Counted from the first letter of the stretch, positions 27,671-37,383 are shown. The stretch is 64,000 bases of DNA from Lachnospiraceae bacterium (GCA_029224965.1 JAQXVO010000030.1:1-64000), one strand, 5' to 3'. Made by a program: numbers and translations. Notes: generated by a model from the letters alone, not told the origin.

Positions 27671-28714
27671 CTAAAACAGTTTCGTAATATCACTGATCAT
27701 GACCAGAACCATAAAGCCCATCAGTATGGCAAAGCCGGCAAAGTTCACAGCACCCTCAATCTTCTCCGGAGCCTTCTTCTTCGTGATCATCTCGACGAGG
27801 AGGAAGACCAGACGGCCTCCGTCCAGGGCCGGGAAAGGCAGAAGGTTCATGACGCCGAGATTGGCCGACAGAAGTATGGTCAGGTTCAGCATCTCCATCA
27901 CCGCATAGAAGACAGAGATGGCAAGAGACTGCTCATAGGCGTCACCGATGGTCTTTACGATACCGACCGGACCCGACATATCGCTGACGCCAAGCTGACC
28001 GGTCAGAAGCATCTTTAAGGAACCGATCGTGACATAGATCAGATATTTCACCTGATAGGCGCCGTAGCGGAGAGCCCCGAAAATATTGGTTTTCACATTC
28101 TCCGTTTCGCCCTGGATACCGATCAGATAGCCCTTGCTTCCCTTGTCATAGCGCGGATCGATGGAATAGGTCTTCTTTATGGTCTTTCCGTCCGAGGTTC
28201 GTTCTACCGTAACATGAAGCATCTTTCCGGTGTGCATCATGGTATAGGCCCGGACCTCACCATAGAAATGGACATGGTAGCCATTGATGTCCGTAATCAG
28301 ATCATTGGCCTGGATTCCGGCCTCCTCTGCCGGATAGCCGTCGATCAGTTTTTCGACCCTGGCCGGCTGGTAGCCGATGCAGACGACCAGGATCACGGCT
28401 AAAATGTAGGCCAGAATGAAGTTGAAAACAGGGCCCGCCGCAACGACCAGAAAGCGCTGCCAGGCCGGCTTCTTCTGGAAGGAACGTTCATCATCGGTAT
28501 CGGCTTCCTCTCCCTCCATGACGCAGGCACCGCCGAAGGGCAGAAGGTGTACGGAAAAAAGTGTTTCGCCCCTCTGAAAGCCGAAAAGCCTGGGGCCTAA
28601 GCCCAGCATGAATTCGTTGACACGGATCCCGCAGCGCTTGGCGACGAAATAGTGTCCGAGTTCATGGAAAATAACAATAAAACTAAAAATCAGGATTGCG
28701 ATCAGTATTTTCAA
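27671..28714 (-). CDS. rseP: RIP metalloprotease RseP (site-2 protease)
   Basis: Intramembrane zinc protease that cleaves anti-sigma factors and signal-peptide remnants. The 347-residue protein has the active-site HELGH at residues 17-21 in the first transmembrane helix, a PDZ domain in the middle (YPAEEAGIQANDLITDINGYHV), and the second metal site NLLPFPALDGGRLVF near the C-terminus, followed by a last membrane helix. Standard place between dxr and ispG. Confidence 0.95.
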   Translation of the reverse strand: MKILIAILIFSFIVIFHELGHYFVAKRCGIRVNEFMLGLGPRLFGFQRGETLFSVHLLPFGGACVMEGEEADTDDERSFQKKPAWQRFLVVAAGPVFNFILAYILAVILVVCIGYQPARVEKLIDGYPAEEAGIQANDLITDINGYHVHFYGEVRAYTMMHTGKMLHVTVERTSDGKTIKKTYSIDPRYDKGSKGYLIGIQGETENVKTNIFGALRYGAYQVKYLIYVTIGSLKMLLTGQLGVSDMSGPVGIVKTIGDAYEQSLAISVFYAVMEMLNLTILLSANLGVMNLLPFPALDGGRLVFLLVEMITKKKAPEKIEGAVNFAGFAILMGFMVLVMISDITKLF

Positions 28715-28811
28715 ATAAGATTCCTCATATTTCTATACAGTACGGCAATTTGATGAGCTGATCTCTTGCACAGATTCATCTATACGCAGACTCATTCCTC
28801 TGTCCATAAAA

Positions 28812-29960
28812 TCAGAGTCCGGCTGCACGAAGGACAGCCTCACCGGCTTCCTTCTCGGTTTCCAGAATGTCATCCAGGGAAGGATCGGGCCGGAAGGCCA
28901 CATTCTCCATGGCTGCCTGAATCAGATCCGGAATATCCAGAAAGTGAATCTTTCTCTTTAAAAGAAGGGCAACGGCCTTCTCGTTTGCCGCATTGAAGAC
29001 GGTCGGAATATTGCCGCCCCGATCCATGGCCTGATAGGCCAAACCCAGGCCGCGGAAGGTCTCCATATCCGGCTTTTCGAAGGTCAGACTGCCCAGGGAA
29101 AAGAGGTCCAGCTCCGGCAGATCCAGAGGCAGACGGTCCGGATAGCTCAAGGCATAGGCAATAGGGATTCTCATATCCGGAATGCCCAGCTGACCGATGA
29201 CGGCTCCGTCCTCAAATTCCACTGCCGAATGCAGAATACTTTCGGGATGAACCAGAACCTGGATCCGGTCTCTCTTTACTCCAAAGAGCCAGCCGGCCTC
29301 CATGACCTCCAGGCCCTTGTTGACAAGGCCTGCCGAATCAATGGTCACCTTGGCGCCCATATCCCAGTTGGGGTTCTTTAAGACGTCCTCCAGTCGGACA
29401 TTTTCCAGATCTTTTCTCTTCTTTCCCCGGAAGGTTCCGCCCGATGCGGTCAGAAGGATCTTCTTCAGACGTTTCTTCGGGCTGCCCTGAAGGGACTGGA
29501 AGATGGCTGAATGTTCGCTGTCAACCGGAAGAATCTTGGCCTTATATTTCTCGGCCATGGGCATGATCAGGTGGCCTGCTGTAACCAGGGTTTCCTTATT
29601 GGCCAGGCCGATCTTCTTTCCGGCTTGAATGGCTGCCATGGTCGGCCGGATGCCGACCATGCCGACAATACCGGTAATCAGGATATCCGATTCCGGATCC
29701 TCGGCCACCTGGATCAGGCCGTCCATGCCGCTGTAGACCGGAAGCGAAAGATCCTTTAAGCGAGTCCGTAAATCCCGAGCTTTCTCTTCTTCCCAGACAG
29801 AAACGAAGGCCGGATGAAATTCCCGGATTTCCTTTTCGAGCAGGTCTATATTTCTCCCGCAGGAGAGACTTGTAACCTTATAGCATTCCGGATGCTGACG
29901 GACAACATCCAATGTCTGGGTTCCGATGGAACCCGTAGCACCTAGTATGGAGACATTCAT
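28812..29960 (-). CDS. dxr: 1-deoxy-D-xylulose-5-phosphate reductoisomerase
   Basis: Second enzyme of the MEP pathway, NADPH dependent. The 382 residues start with the nucleotide-binding GATGSIGTQTLDVV, contain the metal/substrate residues in PVDSEHSAIFQSL and the flexible-loop region VLVHPESILHSAVEFEDG, and end with the C-terminal helical domain. Part of the uppS-cdsA-dxr-rseP-ispG gene order common in Bacillota. Confidence 0.97.
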   Translation of the reverse strand: MNVSILGATGSIGTQTLDVVRQHPECYKVTSLSCGRNIDLLEKEIREFHPAFVSVWEEEKARDLRTRLKDLSLPVYSGMDGLIQVAEDPESDILITGIVGMVGIRPTMAAIQAGKKIGLANKETLVTAGHLIMPMAEKYKAKILPVDSEHSAIFQSLQGSPKKRLKKILLTASGGTFRGKKRKDLENVRLEDVLKNPNWDMGAKVTIDSAGLVNKGLEVMEAGWLFGVKRDRIQVLVHPESILHSAVEFEDGAVIGQLGIPDMRIPIAYALSYPDRLPLDLPELDLFSLGSLTFEKPDMETFRGLGLAYQAMDRGGNIPTVFNAANEKAVALLLKRKIHFLDIPDLIQAAMENVAFRPDPSLDDILETEKEAGEAVLRAAGL

Positions 29961-30008
29961 AAATAATAATCCTCTGGTTAAGATTGTTTTTCTCTGGAAT
30001 TCCCTATG

Positions 30009-30809
30009 TTATACCAGGTAAACCGCCAGGAAATAGATGATGGGAGCCGTGATGATCACACTGTCGAAGCGGTCCAGTATACCGCCGTGGCCGGGGATCA
30101 GCCTGCCGTAATCCTTGATATCGTAATTTCTCTTGATGGCAGAGGCTGCCAGGTCGCCGATCATGGAAATCAGAGCGCCGATGGCAGAAATGATACCGAG
30201 AACGATGATTTCACGACTTCCGATCTGCATCTGGGTCCGGAAAATCAGACTGTAGATAATGGTCAGAAGGAAGGCACCGGCAACACCGCCGATGGCACCT
30301 TCCACCGATTTCTTGGGACTTAAAACCGGAGCCATCTTATGCTTTCCGAAGAGACGGCCCACGCAGTAGGCGCAGGTGTCGCATCCCCAGGAGCAGAGGA
30401 AAATCAGCCAGACGATATATTTGCCGTTCGGGATCATACGGGTCTGATAAATGAAGGACAGCATGATCGAGACATAGAAGACGCCGAAAAAGGCAGCCAT
30501 GATCTGTCTGGAATGATACTTGGGAAAGGTCAGGACAAAGCAGGCCAGAAGCAGGATTAAGAAAGCGATGACCAGAATCTCCAGATTGGGCAGGAATTTG
30601 AAGTTCAGGTCAAGGTAATAGAAAACGGTAAAAATATAGCCCAAGATACCAACCGGCTTTTTATGAATGTCGAAAACCCGGTAGAGTTCCATGAGGCCGA
30701 TCAGGGAAATCGCACAGGTAGATGCCAGAAGGACCTTGCCTCCGGTAATGATCAGTAATAGAGCCAGGGCGACCAAAACAATGCCGCTCAGCAGTCTGGT
30801 TCGAAACAT
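30009..30809 (-). CDS. cdsA: Phosphatidate cytidylyltransferase
   Basis: Makes CDP-diacylglycerol for phospholipid synthesis at the membrane. The 266-residue polytopic protein carries the family signature SAIKRNYDIKDYGRLIPGHGGILDRFDS near the C-terminus. ATG 30809 is preceded by AAAGGAGATTTT, so the slightly longer frame to 30824 is not used. Lies 22 bases after uppS. Confidence 0.96.
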   Translation of the reverse strand: MFRTRLLSGIVLVALALLLIITGGKVLLASTCAISLIGLMELYRVFDIHKKPVGILGYIFTVFYYLDLNFKFLPNLEILVIAFLILLLACFVLTFPKYHSRQIMAAFFGVFYVSIMLSFIYQTRMIPNGKYIVWLIFLCSWGCDTCAYCVGRLFGKHKMAPVLSPKKSVEGAIGGVAGAFLLTIIYSLIFRTQMQIGSREIIVLGIISAIGALISMIGDLAASAIKRNYDIKDYGRLIPGHGGILDRFDSVIITAPIIYFLAVYLV

Positions 30810-30831
30810 AAAATCTCCTTTCAAATATTAT

Positions 30832-31530
30832 TTATAAGCCTCCGAAACGGCGGTTTCTCTTGTCGTATTCTTCTACTGCCTCTCTCAGACGGTCTGCATT
30901 GAAGTCCGGCCAGGGGGTCTTGGTAAAGTAGAATTCCGTATAAGCCAGCTGCCAGAGAAGGTAATTCGACAGCCGCTCCTCTCCGCTGGTCCGGATCATG
31001 AAATCCGGATCCGGAATACCAGCCGTATCCAGATGAGCGGAGATATCCTCTTCGGTCAGATCCTCCGGTCTCTTTCCGGCGTCAATCAGGTCCCGGCAGG
31101 CCTTTCTGGCTGCCCGGGTGATCTCGTCCCGGCTTCCGTAATTGATGGCAATCTGAAGCTGAAGGCCGGTAAAATCCTTGGATATTTCCTCCAGCTGGTC
31201 AATCGCTTTTCTTAAGTTTTCCGGAAGTCCCTCGGGATCGCCGAGAATCCGACAGCGCATGTTGTTTTCCACCGAAAGCTTCATACATTTTTTCAGATAG
31301 GTTCCAAGAAGCTTCATCAGAGTCGAGACCTCATCGCTGGGCCTTTTCCAGTTTTCTGTGGAAAAAGCATAAAGGGTCAGATACTTGATCCCGATCTCAT
31401 CCGCTGCCTTGCAGATGACCTCCACATTTTTGGCTCCGGCTGCGTGGCCGTAGGTCCGGGGCATTCCCTTGGCCTTGGCCCAGCGTCCGTTTCCATCCAG
31501 GATTATTGCTACATGTTCCGGAATTTTCAT
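30832..31530 (-). CDS. uppS: Undecaprenyl diphosphate synthase (isoprenyl transferase)
   Basis: Condenses IPP units into the C55 lipid carrier for peptidoglycan. The 232 residues show the cis-prenyltransferase motifs HVAIILDGNGRWAKAKGMPRTYGH (catalytic Asp), LTLYAFSTENWKRP, and DFMIRTSGEERLSNYLLWQLAYTEFYF. Start ATG 31530 follows GGAGGAATCG. First gene of the lipid-precursor block, downstream of frr and its hairpin. Confidence 0.97.
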   Translation of the reverse strand: MKIPEHVAIILDGNGRWAKAKGMPRTYGHAAGAKNVEVICKAADEIGIKYLTLYAFSTENWKRPSDEVSTLMKLLGTYLKKCMKLSVENNMRCRILGDPEGLPENLRKAIDQLEEISKDFTGLQLQIAINYGSRDEITRAARKACRDLIDAGKRPEDLTEEDISAHLDTAGIPDPDFMIRTSGEERLSNYLLWQLAYTEFYFTKTPWPDFNADRLREAVEEYDKRNRRFGGL

Positions 31531-31622
31531 CGATTCCTCCATTGAAACAAGGGCATGTCAATCAGTCTTCACCTACTTTTTCGCAGGCGGGTACTGACTT
31601 TGACACTCTTATCATATATAAA

Positions 31623-31658
31623 GCAAGAGGACACAAGAAACCTCGTGTCCTCCCTTGC
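31623..31658 (-). terminator. Hairpin between frr and uppS
   Basis: Stem GAGGACAC/GTGTCCTC (31627-31634 with 31645-31652), extended by GCAA/TTGC, followed on the minus strand by TTTATATATG, a weak T-tract. Probably a partial terminator separating pyrH-frr from uppS onward. Confidence 0.65.
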
Positions 31659-31683
31659 AAGTTTGTACGATCTTCGTTCAGGA

Positions 31684-32238
31684 TCAGACCGTCATGATTT
31701 CCTTGGTCTTGTCTGCTACCAGACCGTCCACCTTTTTGGTGTACTCGTCTGTCATCTTTTGAACCTCGGTCTCCTGATCCTTCTCTTCGTCCTCGGAAAT
31801 CTCGGAAGCCTTCTGAGCCTTCTTTAAGGCATCCATGGCATCCCGACGGATATTGCGGATGGCGACCTTGGCTTCCTCGCCTTTCTTCTTGATATCCTTG
31901 GCCAGTTCCTTACGATGGTCCTCGGTCAGATCCGGGAAGACCAGACGGATGGTCTTGCCGTCGTTGGTCGGATTGATTCCGACATCGGAAATCAGAATTG
32001 CCTTCTCAATATCCTTAAGGAGGCTGGGATCCCAGGGCTGGATCTGGATCATACGGGGCTCCGGGACAGTTACATTGGCAACCTGCTGAATCGGGGTCTC
32101 GGCTCCGTAGTAGCTGACCATGACACGGTCCAGAACATGGGGATTGGCACGGCCTGCGCGGATGGAGTTAAACTCCTCCTTCAGATTCAGGATGCTCTTT
32201 TCCATACGGTCTTTATTTTCAGATAAATTCACTGCCAT
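31684..32238 (-). CDS. frr: Ribosome recycling factor
   Basis: Releases ribosomes after termination together with EF-G. The 184 residues match the family, with FNSIRAGRANPHVLDRVMVSYYGAETPIQQVA and LTEDHRKELAKDIKKKGEEAKVAIRNIRRDA. Directly downstream of pyrH (33 bases), the usual pair. Confidence 0.98.
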   Translation of the reverse strand: MAVNLSENKDRMEKSILNLKEEFNSIRAGRANPHVLDRVMVSYYGAETPIQQVANVTVPEPRMIQIQPWDPSLLKDIEKAILISDVGINPTNDGKTIRLVFPDLTEDHRKELAKDIKKKGEEAKVAIRNIRRDAMDALKKAQKASEISEDEEKDQETEVQKMTDEYTKKVDGLVADKTKEIMTV

Positions 32239-32271
32239 AATGATTCTCCTTGATTGGTCTAGATTTTATTT

Positions 32272-32979
32272 TCAGGCGGTAATGCTGGTTCCGTCAAAGT
32301 CCTGATTCAGTGCAGCCTTAAGGATTCCGTCCTCTTCCGAAAGGGCAAAAACCTTCAGAGGCATCTTGTTTTCCAGGCACATGATGGAAGCAGTAAGGTC
32401 AATTACACCAAGCTTCTGGTCAACTACATCCTGAATAGGGATCTGGTCATACTTCTTTGCATTGGGATTGGTCTTGGGATCGGAATCATAGACACCATCG
32501 ATAGCCTTAGCCAGAAGAATCTGATCGGCCTGAATCTCAACCGCACGAAGAACCGTTGCGGTATCGGTTGAGAAATAAGGATGTCCGGTTCCGCCGGCAA
32601 AGAATGTAATCACACCTGCATCCAGAGCGGAATTTACGGCGTCAATATCAAAAAGATGGCTGAATGCGCCGCACACAAAAGGAGTGAAAATCTCAGTCTT
32701 CATTCCCTCTCCGCGGAAAATATCCGATACATAAATACAGTTCATGACAGTTGCAAGCATGCCGATCTGGTCTGCCTTGGACCGGGTCAGCTCGTCACCG
32801 GTACGGCCTCTCCAGAAATTGCCGCCGCCGATGACGATTCCAAGGGAAAAGCCATGATCGATCAGCTTCTTTACTTCCCTGGCAACCCCGCGGACAGTCT
32901 TTTCATCAAAACCGGTATGCTTTTCTCCTGCCAGAGCTTCACCGCTCAGCTTCAGGAGAACACGTTTTTTTTCACTCAT
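32272..32979 (-). CDS. pyrH: UMP kinase
   Basis: Phosphorylates UMP to UDP; a hexamer regulated by GTP and UTP. The 235 residues show VLLKLSGEALAG at the N-terminus, the VIGGGNFWRG phosphate loop and DLTASIMCLENKMPLKVF near the C-terminus. I take ATG 32979 with GAGGGG upstream; the frame open to 33021 adds no family sequence. Confidence 0.97.
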   Translation of the reverse strand: MSEKKRVLLKLSGEALAGEKHTGFDEKTVRGVAREVKKLIDHGFSLGIVIGGGNFWRGRTGDELTRSKADQIGMLATVMNCIYVSDIFRGEGMKTEIFTPFVCGAFSHLFDIDAVNSALDAGVITFFAGGTGHPYFSTDTATVLRAVEIQADQILLAKAIDGVYDSDPKTNPNAKKYDQIPIQDVVDQKLGVIDLTASIMCLENKMPLKVFALSEEDGILKAALNQDFDGTSITA

Positions 32980-33311
32980 TTTTATCCCCTCTGCAATTCT
33001 AAAACACTGCCTCTCCCCCATCTCTCAGGGAAAGATTTACCATAATATTATCATCATCACTGCTTTATTTCCACAGGATCTGCCGGACAAATACAGACCT
33101 CTGCTGGATCCTGCTTCAAATCGAAACCTATCTTACCATAAGAAGGCATTTCCTTTCAATGAGGAAAGCAGAAGGAATCTCTATCTCCATTTGCATCGGA
33201 ATAAGATCCGGCTGAATCCATATCCGCCATATGGCAGTCTCTGTGGTCTTGCAGAATATGATTCGATTGATGAAAAGTTCCTTGGATGGCAGCCATGGAA
33301 AATGACATGTA
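32980..33311. other. Intergenic region without a convincing gene
   Basis: The 332 bases between pyrH and the YhhN gene must contain the pyrH promoter, but I see no clear -35/-10 pair. On the plus strand one frame stays open from within pyrH to the stop at 33335-33337 without a usable start codon; its translation (for example RLNPYPPYGSLCGLAEYDSI) is not a family I recognise. Near 33129 the string ATCTTACCATAAGAA recurs at 37454, next to the insertion-sequence remnant. Confidence 0.5.
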
Positions 33312-34073
33312 CTAGAAGAACAGGGCCAGAGCAATGAGAAACTGACCGCCGAAGTAAAAGACGTGATTCAGGATCAGATCGATGGGGCGGTCCTTTCCTT
33401 TTCCGAAATAGGTACCGGACAGAATCAGATCTGAAAGAAGGAAAAGCACAGCTCCGACGGCGAAGAGATTGGCAGCCGGATTCCGAAATCCCTGTCTGAT
33501 TGAAATGGCAATGCCAAGAAGGGTCGATGCCAGGATGACCATGCTGTAGCTTGTGATCAGAGAAGCAAAGCCATCATAATCCAGTCCCAACAGACGGTCG
33601 GAATGTCCGACGACAAAGCCCAGGATCACGGATACAGCAAAGATCAGACCTGTGGTCCTGGCCGGAAAGACCCTTCCGAAGCGAAGCAGCATATAGAAAA
33701 TATAAAAAAGATGACCAAGAAGAAATGCGATAAGGCCGCCTCTGGTATAGGAGACCTTTCGTTCTCCGTCCGCATAGCGGAGGCCGAGAAGAAGGTCTCC
33801 GATCAGGCCCGAAAAGCTTCCGGCCAGAAGGAAAAGGCAGAACCTTTCGATGACCGGCCTGCTGAAGGCGCCGAGAAAGGCGGCTGCGACAAAGCAGGCA
33901 CTGGTCGATATTTTAAAATACATGGTCTGAATATGGGATTTTCTCTCCGGATCAATGATATTTTTTAGAAAGAAGGCACAGAAAACTGCCATCAGAACAA
34001 AAAACAGGATCAGAATCGGAAGCACAGGCCATAAAAGCAAGACAAGGGAACTGCCGGCGGATTTTTCTGTCAT
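33312..34073 (-). CDS. YhhN family membrane protein (lysoplasmalogenase-like)
   Basis: Polytopic membrane protein of 253 residues with about eight hydrophobic helices. The motifs GLIGDLLLGL (about residue 94) and LFLLSDLILS (about 213) carry the two conserved Asp residues of the YhhN/TMEM86 family, whose animal members hydrolyse lysoplasmalogens; plasmalogens occur in anaerobic Clostridia, but the bacterial activity here is only an inference. ATG 34073 is preceded by GGAGGAATCCCT. Stand-alone position. Confidence 0.75.
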   Translation of the reverse strand: MTEKSAGSSLVLLLWPVLPILILFFVLMAVFCAFFLKNIIDPERKSHIQTMYFKISTSACFVAAAFLGAFSRPVIERFCLFLLAGSFSGLIGDLLLGLRYADGERKVSYTRGGLIAFLLGHLFYIFYMLLRFGRVFPARTTGLIFAVSVILGFVVGHSDRLLGLDYDGFASLITSYSMVILASTLLGIAISIRQGFRNPAANLFAVGAVLFLLSDLILSGTYFGKGKDRPIDLILNHVFYFGGQFLIALALFF

Positions 34074-34181
34074 AGGGATTCCTCCTTCCAACAATGAAGC
34101 TTTGGTTCACTGGGATGCACTCTTCTTTTATTATAGCTTCAATCAGAGCTTCCGGGAAAAATGGAAAACAGTAAAAGGCAT

Positions 34182-34218
34182 AAAAAATTCTCCCTGTCTT
34201 CTACTGACAAGGAGGATT
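34182..34218 (-). terminator. Terminator after the 2-hydroxyacid dehydrogenase gene
   Basis: A 13-bp stem with one mismatch (34186-34198 with 34206-34218) and a seven-base loop is followed on the minus strand by six T. Confidence 0.85.
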
Positions 34219-34228
34219 CTTCGAAAAT

Positions 34229-35215
34229 TTAATCCGCGTATCCCGTGCTTCGGTTGACCCGGCTTACAAACTGTCCCTCTCCATGCCAGGCCTTCATATT
34301 ATGCTCTGCAATCTCTGCAATCCTCTGCAGAGTGATATCCAGATGATAGAATCCTGTAATATGGGGCGTGATATAAAGATTCGGAACCGCATAGAGTGGA
34401 TCATGATCCGGCAGAGGCTCCCTTTCGCAGACATCGATATAGATGCCGGCAAAGCGCCCGTAAACCTCGGGATCCTTCAGGGCCTCGTTTTCAATGACAC
34501 TGCCTCTGCCGACATTGATGAGATATGAGCCCTTCTTGCACTGACTCAGCAGCTTTTTGTCAAAAAGATGATAGGTTGCCTGGGTTCCTGGCAGGGAAAG
34601 GGCGATCACATCCGCTTCCTTCACAAGCCCCGGAAGCTCATCGAGAGAATGAATTTCATCCAGAGGCTCCGGAACGGTATCCGTTCTTCTCCGGACACCG
34701 ACCAGCCTGATCGGGTGATCCGGCAGTTCAAAGACCTTGATCCTTCTTGCAAAAGATAGACCAATGTCACCGGTTCCCACAACGAGAATCTTCTTTCCTG
34801 CCGGCGAGGCGACACTTCCTTCATCTCTCCAGAGACCTGCCTCCTGATTCTTAAGATAGAGGGGAATCTTCTTCATCATGACAAGCAGCATGGCAACCAT
34901 GTATTCCGAAATGGCTGTTCCATAGGAACCGCTGGCGCAGGTAATGGTCGTCTTTTCAGGAACCGCTCCGGGTTTCACATAATTGTCAACTCCGGCCGAA
35001 TTCAGCTGGAGCCAGGACAGATTTTCTGCTCCGGAAAGAAGATCCGGGTCTATATTTCCGATAATAGCATCGGCAGTCCTGATTTCTTTCTTCAGCTGGT
35101 CCGAATCAGCCTTCTCCATAAAGTCAAGCTCATCTCCATAGGAAGATGCGATGCTTTTCAGAGTCTTCTTCTGATCCTCTGTAAACGGAACAATCGAAAT
35201 GATTCTTTTCCCCAT
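34229..35215 (-). CDS. D-isomer specific 2-hydroxyacid dehydrogenase
   Basis: NAD(P)-dependent oxidoreductase that interconverts a 2-oxo acid and a D-2-hydroxy acid; substrate unknown. The 328-residue protein has the catalytic/substrate domain at both ends and a Rossmann domain with VVGTGDIGLSFARR, the Arg in NVGRGSVIENEAL, the Glu in DVCEREPLP and the catalytic His in YITPHITG. Its N-terminal substrate domain (IRTADAIIGNIDPDLL) resembles the phosphoglycerate dehydrogenase-like clade without an ACT domain. Start ATG 35215 follows GGAGGAAGCTCAT. It is monocistronic by its terminator. Confidence 0.9.
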   Translation of the reverse strand: MGKRIISIVPFTEDQKKTLKSIASSYGDELDFMEKADSDQLKKEIRTADAIIGNIDPDLLSGAENLSWLQLNSAGVDNYVKPGAVPEKTTITCASGSYGTAISEYMVAMLLVMMKKIPLYLKNQEAGLWRDEGSVASPAGKKILVVGTGDIGLSFARRIKVFELPDHPIRLVGVRRRTDTVPEPLDEIHSLDELPGLVKEADVIALSLPGTQATYHLFDKKLLSQCKKGSYLINVGRGSVIENEALKDPEVYGRFAGIYIDVCEREPLPDHDPLYAVPNLYITPHITGFYHLDITLQRIAEIAEHNMKAWHGEGQFVSRVNRSTGYAD

Positions 35216-35348
35216 ATGAGCTTCCTCCCTATCCTGTAATTCAAAAGAAGCCCGGCCTTTTCATGTCTGTACAAACATAAAATCAGGATTTTTTCCCCCC
35301 TGGAATTGAAACCGTCTCGAATCCGGTTTTAAAAAGACAGATTCCGCA

Positions 35349-36470
35349 TCAGCCCCAGACTTCTTCTGCAACTTCCTTTACAAGACGAAGCTTAGCCCAC
35401 TGCTCTTCCTCTGTCAATTTGTTTCCGATTTCACATGATGCAAAACCGCACTGAGGGCTTAAATACAGACGATCGAGCGGTATATATTTCTCAGCCTCAT
35501 GAATCCGCTTGATGACTGACTCCTTCTTCTCCAGGATCGGAGACTTGGTTGTGACAAGGCCGATAACAACCTTCTTGTCGCCGCTGACCTTGGCCAGGGG
35601 AGCGAAGCCGCCGTCTCTCTTCTCATCGTCGAATTCCAGATAGTAGGCGTTGACATTCTCCTGTCCGAAGAGGACGTCTGCGACACCGTCATAAGGGCCG
35701 CTGTTGGCGTAGGTGGAATGGAAATTGCCCCGGCAGACATGAGTATTGATGATCAGGTCCTTGGGTGCATTGGCGATGACACAGTTATTGATCTCCAGAT
35801 GCTTCTTCTGGATCTCAATGGCACCCTCTGCTGTCGTTCCGTACATTGCCGGGCCGAGCTTGTCGGCAAGCATGCCCCAGGTACAGTCATCCAGCTGGAG
35901 ATTTCTGCAGCCGGCGGCATAGAGCTGGTCGATGAAATCACCGTAACCCTTTACGATATCATCCTCAAGCTCATCATCCGACTGATAGACAGCTTCGGTA
36001 GCTGTCCTGTTGAATGGCATGGTGAACTGGGCATAGAACTGGGCCGGAGCAGGAATGGTCTGCTTGGCGATGGTATTTTCATCCTCGAACTGCTTTACGA
36101 ACTTGAAATGTTCGATAAAGGGATGCTGGCCGGTCAGCTTTACCCTGCCGACCAGATAGGTATCATCGAGCATGGCAGCTTCATCATGGAAAGGAAGACC
36201 AGTCTTGGTCGGTGTATGTCCGATGCCGTCAAAGGCCCACATGAAATCCAAATGCCAGGTGGCTCTGCGGAATTCGCCGTCAGTGATTACATGATAGCCA
36301 AGCTTTTTGATCTTGGTGATCAGATCCGTGATGGCCTCATCCTCAACCTTTTTCAGGTCTTCCGGGCTGAGTTTTCCCTGGTCAAATTCCTTTCTGGCTT
36401 CCTTCAGCTTCTTAGGACGGAGAAAGCTTCCTACATAGTCATAACGAAAGGGTGTCTGTAATGTGCTCAT
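35349..36470 (-). CDS. MetE C-terminal-like methyltransferase (YxjG/YxjH type)
   Basis: Cobalamin-independent methionine synthase-like protein of 373 residues that has only the catalytic barrel of MetE and lacks its N-terminal half. Zinc ligands expected for the barrel are visible: His244 and Cys246 in NTHVCRGNF, Glu279 in YYLEFD, and Cys341 in SPQCGF. It aligns with the YxjG/YxjH class, which is thought to methylate homocysteine using a donor other than the polyglutamate folate. ATG 36470 has GGAGGTATGAA upstream. No SAM riboswitch or T-box is evident in the 120 bases before it. Confidence 0.85.
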   Translation of the reverse strand: MSTLQTPFRYDYVGSFLRPKKLKEARKEFDQGKLSPEDLKKVEDEAITDLITKIKKLGYHVITDGEFRRATWHLDFMWAFDGIGHTPTKTGLPFHDEAAMLDDTYLVGRVKLTGQHPFIEHFKFVKQFEDENTIAKQTIPAPAQFYAQFTMPFNRTATEAVYQSDDELEDDIVKGYGDFIDQLYAAGCRNLQLDDCTWGMLADKLGPAMYGTTAEGAIEIQKKHLEINNCVIANAPKDLIINTHVCRGNFHSTYANSGPYDGVADVLFGQENVNAYYLEFDDEKRDGGFAPLAKVSGDKKVVIGLVTTKSPILEKKESVIKRIHEAEKYIPLDRLYLSPQCGFASCEIGNKLTEEEQWAKLRLVKEVAEEVWG

Positions 36471-36592
36471 TTCATACCTCCTGATTCTGGTCCGTATCAT
36501 ATCGACTGATGAGTCCGGCTTCTGGCCGAATCATGATTGAAATACCTGCTTCATAAGGAGAATTATAAATTTGTCATCCGATCAAGTAAAAT

Positions 36593-37365
36593 ATGAAATA
36601 TATTGATGTAGTTATAGCTTGTATCTATAGCAAATTCGAATACGATCTCGATGCAGTGATGACAGATCTGATCTATGCAAGAATCCTGTCTCCATCGAGC
36701 AAACGGAGCAGTTATGAGTATGCGAAGACGCTCCTGGAGCCGCCGAAATACACTCTGGATCAGGTCTACCGCTCTCTTTCTGTTATGGCCGGCGAGTCCG
36801 ATCTGATCCAGGAAGAACTCTATTGGAATTCCAACTTTATTCATCCCAGAAATACCCAGATCCTTTATTACGACTGCGCGAACTACTACTTCGAGATCGA
36901 AGCCGAGGATGGAATCAAGAAATACGGAAAAAGCAAGGAAAACCGGCCGAATCCCATCGTTACGATGGGCCTGTTTATGGATGCGGATGGGATCCCGCTC
37001 GCATTCGATATCTTTCCGGGCAATCAGAATGAGCAGACGACTTTAAAACCGCTGGAGACCAAGATCATCCGGGATTATGAATGCAGCGAGTTCATCTACT
37101 GCTCCGATGCCGGTCTCGGCAGTGCTGCAAACCGCCGCTTCAACAGTCTGGGCGATCGGAGCTATGTGATCAGCCACTCCCTGAAAAAGATGAAAAAAAG
37201 AAGATCAGGAAGCAGCACTCGATCCTGCCACTTTCAAGTCCCTGGGATCTGAAAAACACATCGATCTTCGGACTCTGGATGAAGAAGATCCGGAGGTTTA
37301 CGATTCGATCTATTACAAGATCCTTCCTACGGGTAACAAGCGTACCGAAAAGAAGAAAATATAGC
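36593..37365 (+). pseudogene. Decayed IS1634-type (DDE) transposase
   Basis: A plus-strand reading frame shows the middle of an IS1634/IS4-superfamily transposase: ARILSPSSKRSSYEYAKTLLE, ILYYDCANYYFEIE, YGKSKENRPNPIVTMGLFMDADGIPLAF and CSDAGLGSAANRRFN. It is broken: the N-terminal part of roughly 100 residues is absent, an A-run near 37193-37203 shifts the frame (text resumes as DQEAALDPATFKSLGSEKH in another frame), and the homology stops at TAG 37363 well before the usual C-terminus. No functional transposase can be made from it. Its 3' flank still has a hairpin and ACTGTCAAAGACGGGATC-type sequence that may be the old element end. Confidence 0.85.
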
Positions 37366-37383
37366 ACAAACCGATTCAAAGAG

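Noticed and set aside
33128-33334. Minus-strand 68-codon frame in the pyrH-YhhN spacer
   Set aside because: No ribosome site, unusual composition and no family similarity; the opposite strand is at least as open.
36471-36592. SAM riboswitch or T-box before the MetE-like gene
   Set aside because: Too short, and no conserved core, specifier loop or terminator is visible.
36563-36844. Minus-strand frame opposite the transposase remnant
   Set aside because: Antisense of the transposase text; no ribosome site.
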